Positions 56,828 to 64,000 of a stretch of DNA of 64,000 nucleotides are shown in pieces. The position numbers were made by a program, and so were the translations under genes. This DNA comes from Actinostola sp. cb2023. Lineage: Eukaryota; Cnidaria; Anthozoa; Actiniaria; Actinostolidae. The notes under the pieces are model-generated. The model had not been told where the DNA came from and searched no databases. It saw nothing but the letters and a program-made list of their open reading frames with translations. The stretch lies in assembly GCA_033675265.1 (NCBI GenBank), contig JAUJYZ010001512.1, positions 686,550 to 750,549 of the forward strand, read 5' to 3'. Positions within the stretch are counted from its first letter, which is position 1. The number at the start of each line of letters is the position of its first letter.

Positions 56828-57572
56828 GTAAGTATTCTGTGACACAATTATCCATCAAATAAAGAATTAAACATTACGATGCCGAAGGCAGAGCCACTGA
56901 CAAAATCACGATATTTTGCAAAGACCGAGTTCAATAATTGTTTTATCATTTACGTTATTTTCTGTCACCTGAAGCAACAACTCTGGAAAAAAATCGAGCT
57001 GCCATTGTCGAGGAGAACGAAAACACTTATTCGTAGGAAGTTATCTGCAGTGACGTAAGTCGTCTCTCGACCAATGAAAATCCCGGAGAAGATAATGTGA
57101 ATGATAACAGATTTTATTAAATACTCAACCTCGGCTATTGCATTTTGAGCATTTTGATTGGTTCTTCGGACGAGTTAGTGTTATCAGCGCTTATAACCCA
57201 TCGATAAATTTTCGCGCGCACCCATAATTGGTTAAAACGGGTCACGTGGTACAATTTTACTGGACGGATGCCAGGTAATTTCCCCCAGTTTGGAGATGAT
57301 ATTTCCCACTTTTGAGAAAAATGCAATTATCTAAATTGTAATGGCAGAACAATAATCCCCTTTTGGCGAGTGACCTGGAAATAAAGGTTTTGGTCGGCAG
57401 TCCGAAAAACACCGCAAAAAGCCAGTCAACAAAATTCGCAATGAATGTGGTTTTTCAGAGCCGAGTGTTTTATTTACAGAAGACATACTTCGAAAATTAA
57501 TCGAAGGGTTATAAAATAAATAAACCCCTTTCTGGCTTACTGGTATATCGGCTGATAATGTCCTTGGCTTAG
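56828..57572. other. Spacer between MBTPS1 exons and the GPCR
   Basis: No next MBTPS1 exon is visible here. The stretch has CpG-containing patches (TTCGCGCGCACCC near 57210) and no clear inverted repeat. First GPCR exons (TM1-TM2) are not recognised either. Confidence 0.4.
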
Positions 57573-58404
57573 AGATGGTCCTCAAAATATCACTTCATGC
57601 AAGTTTGTAAGCTTTGTACAAGATGTCTCCACCGCAGTATCCATCTATAGTCACGTTGCCATAGCAATTGAACGTTTTTACGCTGTGGTGTTCCCATTCC
57701 GAGCACGACAAACAAATACCATCCTTCGTGTGGTTGCCGTGACAACGACATGGGTGGTTTCCATTGGTTACCATTCCATATACTTCCATATCTTGAGGCT
57801 AATGCCTGTAGAGGAAGGTTTCTCTTGCCTGCACTTATGGGGTGAAGCGTTTGGCAATCCATTGGAGGTGGAAAAAAACCTTTTACCTTGTAACATTTTC
57901 ATGTCTTTATGCTGTTCCTCTTCTCATTATGACAATTATGTACTATTACTTGCTACGCAGGTTGTACGCTCGTCATGTTGTTGGAAGTGATTTTACAATG
58001 AGATCGGTTCGCGAAGTCGTCCAAAACAGGCGCATTGTACGCCTTGCGATCTCGATTGTCTCCATTTTTGTCATCCTGTGGGCTCCCTTCATATTCTACT
58101 CTTTCTTACTATTTTTAAATGGCAGTGGAATGTTCCATGTGGCTTTCAAAATATGTTCTTCAGTGCATTTTTTCTTGCGTGGATGAGTTGTTTTTCCAAT
58201 CCTTTAATTTATTTCATATTCAGCGAGAATTACCGTAACGGGCTGAAAAATCTGTTTGGCAGCTGTCTTCTAATCCACCCTCGCATCGTTCCCGGCCCGC
58301 AACGTAACACTACAGGATGCGAGACAACAGAAGGAGGAATACTGGAGTCCCGCTCTAGAAGTAGTCGTCGTATTCAGCGATCAAACGAAGAGACGGTATC
58401 TTAG
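57573..58404 (+). CDS. Rhodopsin-class GPCR, TM3 to C-terminus, two homopolymer frame breaks
   Basis: The region begins after a possible acceptor (CTTGGCTTAG) and encodes about 277 residues. TM3: SCKFVSFVQDVSTAVSIYSH then AIERFYAVVFP (the DRY motif reads ERF). TM4: RVVAVTTTWVVSIGYHSIYF. ECL2 Cys in GFSCLHLW, partner of the TM3 Cys. TM5: LVTFSCLYAVPLLIMTIMYY. TM6: RLAISIVSIFVILWAPFIFY. TM7: SCFSNPLIYFIF (NPxxY). The tail is Ser/Arg-rich (SRSRSSRRIQRS). One extra A in the A7 run at 57872-57878 and one missing T in the T6 run near 58168-58173 shift the frame and restore it. It is a class A receptor, perhaps peptide-type; the ligand is unknown. TM1-TM2 would have to be on earlier exons, not found. 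Confidence 0.8.
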
Positions 58405-58985
58405 GACAGCAGTATGTAATAATGTTTGCGGATTCAGAAACTCAATGTTCGAGGGAGTACCACTAACTGAATATTAACATCATCATCATCATCATCGTTC
58501 ATCTCGTGAAAAGTAGAAATCTCAAAGTTTCTTCAAACCAGTTAGAACGGGACGAAATTGAAAAATGAGTGAAATAATGGACACCAAAGAAAACTCAAGC
58601 ACGATGTGGACATTTAATATATTGAAAGATTGGGACTGAACTCTATCGCAATAATCATACGGAGAACTTGGATGACTGATGAATATCGGATCCGTACATC
58701 TACACTTCTTGTAGAACATGGACGGAAACTTGTTTGTGATTTCATTTGAAGAGTAAGTGACTCGCTATCCATGCTTTCTTTAGTGTTTAGTATAGTTATG
58801 ATCTGTATTTCTGTATCCGCAGTATTCATGTATAGATCTAGCTGCTTAACGAATCCAAATAACTGTGATTTATTGGATTATGATATAATAATATTTGAAT
58901 AGTATTTGAAGATTAAATTAAACTAAGATTGCACAACAATGACCATTGTTCAGATAGACTAGCGAAAACTTGTCGTCCAATTCAG
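58405..58985. other. 3' flank of the GPCR
   Basis: Contains a short (ATC)n run at 58478-58497 and AT-rich sequence. No gene. Confidence 0.4.
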
Positions 58986-58989
58986 TAAG

Positions 58990-59232
58990 CGGGCTCAATA
59001 GCTTAGTAGGGACAGTTCTTGATGGCTTAGGATCCGACTGCTCCCTCCCTCTTTGAATGCTAAGTTGATTGATGTACTGCTCGATAGCGCGGATGGAGCC
59101 GAATTCTTCATCCTATACGTAACATACGGTGACTCAGCATTAATGTTTGGGTGTATGGTCGATTTTTGAAGAATTTCCCGGCATGCTTTTCTCATTTCAA
59201 ACTTGGGGTCGCGAGTTCGACTCCCAGCCATG
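58990..59232 (+). other. tRNA-like A and B boxes 215 bp apart
   Basis: GGGCTCAATAGCTTAGTAGGG near 58990 contains a perfect A-box pattern (TAGCTTAGTAGG), and GTCGCGAGTTCGACTCCC near 59208 contains a B-box pattern. The spacing is too long for an ordinary tRNA and the ends do not pair convincingly. It could be a SINE head with an insertion or two unrelated motifs. Confidence 0.25.
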
Positions 59233-59921
59233 ACACTTTTTTTCTTCTTTTTTTTCTTCCGTTTAAATCGAATAACATTGTTTTATAGATACTTTCCTAT
59301 TGAAAGGCATTATTTAAGCTGGTAAAATAATAATAATAATTTATTGACATATTTCTATAACTGTTCGAGTTAGGTATATCCGCGTTGCCATGGTGACATG
59401 CATACCATGTTTGTAGAATACTTCCTCTAATGGGAAAAGCATTAATGTTATATCATAATAATAATAACACTTTATTGGGTAAAACTACTAATTAGTTACA
59501 AAACTATTTTGCAGACAGATAAATACTATATGCTTCACTAAAGTATACAATGACAGACGGCTGGTTTTAGCACAATAATAAATTACTACAATTGCCCCGC
59601 TCGTGCTAACCGGGTTTTTTTTTTTTTTCAAACTGCACTTCAACTCATACGATTGTTTGTAATAATATGCCATTTGAAATTCCTTTGATCAATTAAAAAT
59701 TGTTCAGAAAATGAAAGTCAAGCAAACTTGATATCGATCTACTGTTTTTAAAAGAGTCCTTGAATCTCATTATTTACCTTCGACTAAGGGGTAAAACAGT
59801 CGCGCATTTGCTCTCAAGCAGATATTATTATTTTGAAAAGGTGCAATTCAGCTACGAAGACACATGTACACACCAAAGTTATTGGACCTCAATAAAGACA
59901 CATTTGCCACAATACAACGCC
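59233..59921. other. Spacer with small AAT runs
   Basis: Short AAT-repeat tails at 59325-59340 and 59455-59468 precede TTTATTG-type phrases, typical of retroposon ends in reverse. A fragment GAAAAGGTGCAATTCAGCT at 59836 belongs to the family of the first transposon. Confidence 0.4.
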
Positions 59922-60140
59922 TCCAACAAGTATGAACGACAAAATCGATCTATTTTACTGAAATTCAAACGGTTTGAATTTGATTCAGCAGATTTCTTAT
60001 TTACATAAATGGCGGGAAACCGCGCGGCTGGTCCAACAAGTATGAACGACAAAATCGATCTATTTTACTGAAATTCAAACGGTTTGAATTTGATTCAGCA
60101 GATTTCTTATTTACATAAATGGCGGGAAACCGCGCGGCTG
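59922..60140 (+). repeat. Perfect 110-bp tandem duplication
   Basis: TCCAACAAGTATGAACGACA to GGCGGGAAACCGCGCGGCTG occurs twice head to tail (59922-60030 and 60032-60140), and I see no difference between the copies. The identity points to a very recent event or an assembly artefact. Confidence 0.95.
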
Positions 60141-61812
60141 CTTACAAGATCGAAAATTCAAAATAAAAAAATAGCCATATAATAAACGATTTATTAACCT
60201 CGCTGGCTCGATCTGTACTGGAAAATATCAGACCTCTGTCTTTTTTGTACGGATCTTGCTGTGCTCGGTCCATACTGTCAAGACCTCGGTCTGATATTTT
60301 CCCGTATAGACCTTGCATTCGGTTAATAATCTCTCAATATGACCCGTGTTTCCTGACTCGCGCGCTCTTAATGAAACCATTGGAAAAAGAGCCTGGGTTG
60401 GGTGGGTCATATCATAAAATGCTTATTGACTGAGTTAGGTCGGCCCGGACAAGAACTTTTTTTTTGTAATTTTTGTAGTATAACAAACAATATAAAAAAA
60501 GTTGTGTAATATAAATTGCTGCTGTAGATTTTTCCAACGCATACTGGATTGGGAACATACACAACCTTTCAAACCGTCGCACATAGATACATGTATGTAG
60601 ATTTATTCGGTAAACTGTATACATAGATTTCAGAATGTGATTCAGACTGCCTGACCGGAAAGTAAATGTTGAAGTTGTCCGAGATATTGACAGAATACAC
60701 AAAACGGTTTGAAATTCAAGTCGAAGGAAATTATTCATTTTTGAGCAAGAGTCATTTACTGCGAGTTTCAAGTCCTATTCAAGTAATTCAATAAGGGTTC
60801 AAAAATAGGCAGGCATTAACCAATTGTTCAAACGTCCAAGTTTATGTTCCATTGTTTATTGACAATGAAGTTAGCCATTCAAGTTAAATCAAGGTATCAT
60901 ACTTATTTAAACAAACAATCTGCACAAAGGCAAGGAATTTTGTTGTTTAGATCAGGTTTTTTTACCCCACAAATTGCTCGCTAAAATGGATTACACACAG
61001 TGGATCGCTTGACAAATGGGGGATGTTCGTGAAAAAAACGTACGGAGTTTTGGCGACCTAAGAAATGGATGGTGGTGTACGTAAGGCCTGGTTACTATTC
61101 AAGATGGCTGACACCTTACCTTGCCGCCGATGGACTTGACTCCTTTCACAGTACAAAGATAAACCAAAACCCAAGCAAACAATAGCGAGAGTGTCACTTC
61201 CCAGTTGATGGAGCCTAGATTCTCAATACCGTCGCTTATCTGAAGGATTTTGTGGCTGTACGTAGAAACAGAAATATGAATTTCAACATACTTTATTGTA
61301 GATTCTCGACATCAATCTCTTCGTTAAGTGTGGGTTATATTTACCAGCCTCAATTTATTAGAAAACGACGAACAAGTTGTGTAAATTTCCTTAATTTGCA
61401 TACTCTCTACATGACATCTACTACTGTGTTGCAATGTCTACTGATCGTATCTACCAATAATCGCGTGATTTCGCTTTGTTCGTTAATTTGAACCATCTGT
61501 ACCCCATACATGGCTTAAAATAGGGGTAGGGGATGGCTCACTCGTTTTTCCTATTTTCGTAATCTCAGCAATATTTAATAACTACATCAAAGTTTGGTTT
61601 ATGCGATATTTATTGTGGTTTTGAAATGTACATTAGGGCAAAATTTCACGTCTATACCTCCTTTGTAAGTACAAAAATCGCCTAAGCTGTACCTCAGACA
61701 ATTCGATTCAAAACTGTTGAGACAGTTGTGCTTCAAAGGTGCTTTATATGACTATTCTCCCATTAAAAACAATGAAAAATCATGTTCATATCAGATATCT
61801 CCCCTCCCATGA
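60141..61812. other. Spacer, no supported gene
   Basis: An inverted pair around AAAATATCAGACCTC and GGTCTGATATTTTCC lies at 60222-60303. The minus-strand frame at 60412-60771 is low in protein-like character. No exon recognised. Confidence 0.4.
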
Positions 61813-61985
61813 GGTGAGTACACCAAATACTTGTAGACATGACCAGAGGCGCCTGGTGTATATATATTGGGATGTCATATCATCCTTAAAGCGCAGATAG
61901 AGAGAGCAATGGCGATGCATGAGATGAGTACACCAAATACTTGTAGACATGACAGATGCGCCTGGTGTATATATATTGGGATGTC
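61813..61985 (+). repeat. Direct repeat pair, about 63 bp
   Basis: GAGTACACCAAATACTTGTAG, then CATGACCAGAGGCGCCTGG or the shorter CATGACAGATGCGCCTGG, and TGTATATATATTGGGATGTC occur at about 61813-61875 and 61924-61985 with a spacer of about 48 bp. Confidence 0.85.
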
Positions 61986-62108
61986 CCGTGTATTCCTATT
62001 CTGGAATAGGGTCAATCGAACGCACCCTTAGTTTCAGCAATTTGTCATTTATAAGCACTTTTGTCAGCAAGCTCTTCGATTATTTTCACCCGTTTTAAAC
62101 ATGCAGGT

Positions 62109-62195
62109 AACTAGTCGGACCTCTACTAACGGCCACCTCTACACAACGACCACAAAAGTTCATCCCGAGCTGGCCGTTGTGGAGAGGTTCAACTG
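62109..62195. mobile_element. Small pogo/Tigger-like MITE
   Basis: CTCTACTAACGGCCACCTCT on the left faces GCTGGCCGTTGTGGAGAGG-TTCAACTG on the right. Ends of this kind are typical of pogo/Tigger-derived non-autonomous elements in invertebrates, from general knowledge. Confidence 0.6.
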
Positions 62196-62344
62196 TAATA
62201 TGTCATGAATTCGCTGTACATGTATTTTGTTTTGAACCAGTTTTGATCATTGATTCTTAGTTTGTTGTTAAATAAATATTAAATAATAACTACATGCATG
62301 TGCCCCTCAAGTTGAGTTCATATACACTATTCCAAATATCGTTT

Positions 62345-62885
62345 GTCTACTGTTGCCATCACCACCTGCAATAGCATCACCACTGTTGCCATCACCACCT
62401 GCAGTAGCATCACTACTATTGCCATCACCACCTGCAATAGCATCACCACTTACCATCACCACCTGCAGTGGCATCACCACTGTTGCCATCACCACCTGCA
62501 GTAGCATCACCACTGTTACCATCACCACCTGCAGTAGCATCACTACTGTTGCCATCACCACCTGCAATAGCATCACCACTGTTGCCATCACCACCTGCAG
62601 TAGCATCACCACTGTTGCCATCACCACCTGCAATAGCATCACCACTGTTGCCATCACCACCTGCAATAGCATCACCACTGTTACCATGACCACCTGCAGT
62701 AGCATCACCACTGTTGCCATCACCACCTGCAATAGCATCACCACTGTTTACCATCACCACTTGCAGTAGCATCACCACTGTTGCCATCACCACCTGCAGT
62801 AGCATCACCACTGTTGCCATCACCACCTGCAGTAGCATCACCACTGTTGCCATCACCACCTGCAATAGCATCACCACTGTTACCA
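62345..62885 (+). repeat. 33-bp minisatellite, about 16 copies
   Basis: The unit is GCCATCACCACCTGCAGTAG-CATCACCACTGTT with A/G and T/C variants and a few shortened copies. As 33 is a multiple of 3, several frames on both strands stay open as 11-residue repeats ([22 protein letters not shown]). No frame has a credible start or neighbour exon, so I annotate a repeat. Confidence 0.95.
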
Positions 62886-62941
62886 GGGGAAGCTGACTTA
62901 ACGTAATAGATTGTGGATTTTTGGTTTTGCTGACCGGGAAT

Positions 62942-63512
62942 ATGGCGGAAAGCACAATGAATCTTGAAAATACAGCTATCGAAGCAGTTAAAAATGTTTT
63001 AAACCTGGAATCTCTCAAACAGTATCAGACTGAAGCGATTGCAAGTCTCCTCACCGGCAAAAGACTCCTTTATTTCACAGCCAACGGGCTCGGGGAAATC
63101 GTGTATTTATCAGTTGTTTTCCCTTCGCCTACGAAGCCCTGCATGTACTGAGAGGCACGGAAAGCTTACACGAAACCCTCCTGGATGACATCCTTAACTG
63201 GAAGACCACTAAATGCAAAATTCTGGTTATTCAACCACTCATTTCCTTAATGCATGATCAAGTTAGAAAGTTAGAGCATTTAGGGATAAAAGTGTGTCGA
63301 TTATACTCTCATCATGACGAACCTTCAAGCGTCTCTATTTCTAATGAGGAAATTGTCACTTCCATCAAAGATTGCTCTGTTATTCTGGCTTCACCTGAGG
63401 CAGTATTGAATAGATATAGAAATTTACTGAGATCGAAAGAAATCAGGGAAATGATTAAATGCGTGGCTATTGATGAAGGACATTGCATTGTTAAATGGTG
63501 TGTATACTGTTG
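62942..63512 (+). pseudogene. RecQ-like DEAH helicase fragment, N-terminal motor part
   Basis: ATG at 62942 opens [20 protein letters not shown] and [20 protein letters not shown] (Q-motif region). The Walker A segment reads TANGLGE/NR where RecQ enzymes have TG.GKS, so the lysine is not seen. A one-base change near 63095 is needed to continue as CFPFAYEALHVLRG, KCKILVIQPLISLMHDQVRK (motif Ia), KDCSVILASPEAVLN and IDEGHCIVKW (motif II, DExH, in place of DEAHC). A GT donor follows KW at 63498. A possible next exon after CTTAG near 63572 reads FAGVRGDLQSLN. The frame break and the lost Walker lysine argue for a pseudogene, or for base errors right at the P-loop. Confidence 0.65.
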
Positions 63513-64000
63513 ATTATTACTATTTATAGCCCTAGATGTAAAACACTTGTGAAATATTAAAGGAGTCTTAGCTTTGCCGGTGTCAGAGGAGACTTGCAAT
63601 CGCTGAACATGCAGTTTAACCAGGTTTAAAACATTTTTTAACGGCTCTGATAGCTGTATTCAACCGTGAAACCAATTTTAATAATTAATTCTAATAATTT
63701 TATCTTATTGCTTGTCATTTTAATTTTAATTTAATAAAAAAGTCTCGGAATAAATGGTTGGGTTGACGCATGTGGTCTAAGTATATCTAAATATAAGGTA
63801 AATCAGGGCCGTACATAACCCAAAATTCAAGGGGGGCAGTACGTATTAACAGCAAAAAAAATCATAAAAATAGTACAGTTTTATAAAATCCCCCTGCCAT
63901 GGTTATCAGTTTGTTCGGATTTTAATGTACTACTAAGTAGAAAACCATCTAACTGCAGGCGGGAAACGCCGCCTCACTGTCCGTCATAATACTTGTAAAA
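63513..64000. other. End of window: spacer with a partial MITE
   Basis: From about 63806, CAGGGCCGTACATAACCCAAA, TTCAAGGGGGGCAGTACG and TTAACAGCAAAAAAAATCA match the right half of the 38.89 kb MITE family in reverse. The element is not complete. The rest is AT-rich. Confidence 0.6.

Noticed and set aside
58990..59232. tRNA gene with a long intron
   Set aside because: The acceptor ends do not pair and no anticodon arm could be drawn.
60412..60771. 119-codon minus-strand frame
   Set aside because: No motif, start context, homologue or splice support, in AT-rich DNA.
62307..63018. Long repeat proteins on both strands (MLLQVVMAT and SPPAVAS types)
   Set aside because: They are frames through the 33-bp minisatellite with no independent evidence of coding.

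Overview
This is a gene-poor, AT-rich, repeat-dense piece of nuclear DNA from an invertebrate animal. Evidence: GT-AG spliced genes with animal homologues (a TEX26-like axonemal/testis protein, site-1 protease exons, a rhodopsin-class receptor, an EXPERA sterol-isomerase-like protein, a CUB domain exon), a nuclear-type tRNA-Ser, DIRS-type retroelement pieces and many small inverted-repeat elements. The two long beta-helix plus multi-membrane-pass genes are of a kind I associate with sponges, so a sponge or another early-branching marine animal is my guess. The sequence alone does not settle it.

Layout. 0-4.7 kb: inverted-repeat transposable elements and one possible small membrane protein on the minus strand. 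4.8-14.8 kb: a tandem pair of paralogous, nearly intronless genes, each encoding a signal peptide, a PMP-like parallel beta-helix, a Cys-rich GYWGG module and about 8-9 membrane helices. Between them lie a foldback element, a TTAA-flanked element family and a 25-bp minisatellite with inverted ends. 15-27.3 kb: almost only repeats (MITEs, a 67-bp minisatellite, poly-C runs, ATT arrays). 27.5-33.2 kb: the best-preserved genes, a 9-exon TEX26-like gene (+) with a tRNA-Ser(TGA) in intron 4, facing a 4-exon EXPERA-domain gene (-). 33.3-46 kb: repeats plus a few unrecognised coding-like pieces. 46-58.4 kb: a patchwork of broken genes, namely two halves of a DIRS RT/RNase H in swapped order, an FBXO9-like exon, a small secreted protein with a TATA box (-), a CUB exon (-), an unrecognised frameshifted ORF, six MBTPS1 exons and the TM3-TM7 part of a GPCR. 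58.4-64 kb: repeats, a 33-bp minisatellite and a decayed RecQ-like helicase fragment.

A recurring pattern is single-base insertions and deletions, several in homopolymers, that break otherwise well-conserved reading frames with no substitution stop codons seen. I count about ten in seven loci. This fits uncorrected base-level assembly errors at least as well as pseudogenes, and it should be resolved before any of these genes is called dead. I see no operon-like or co-regulated system; the most unusual genes are the tandem beta-helix/membrane paralogues.
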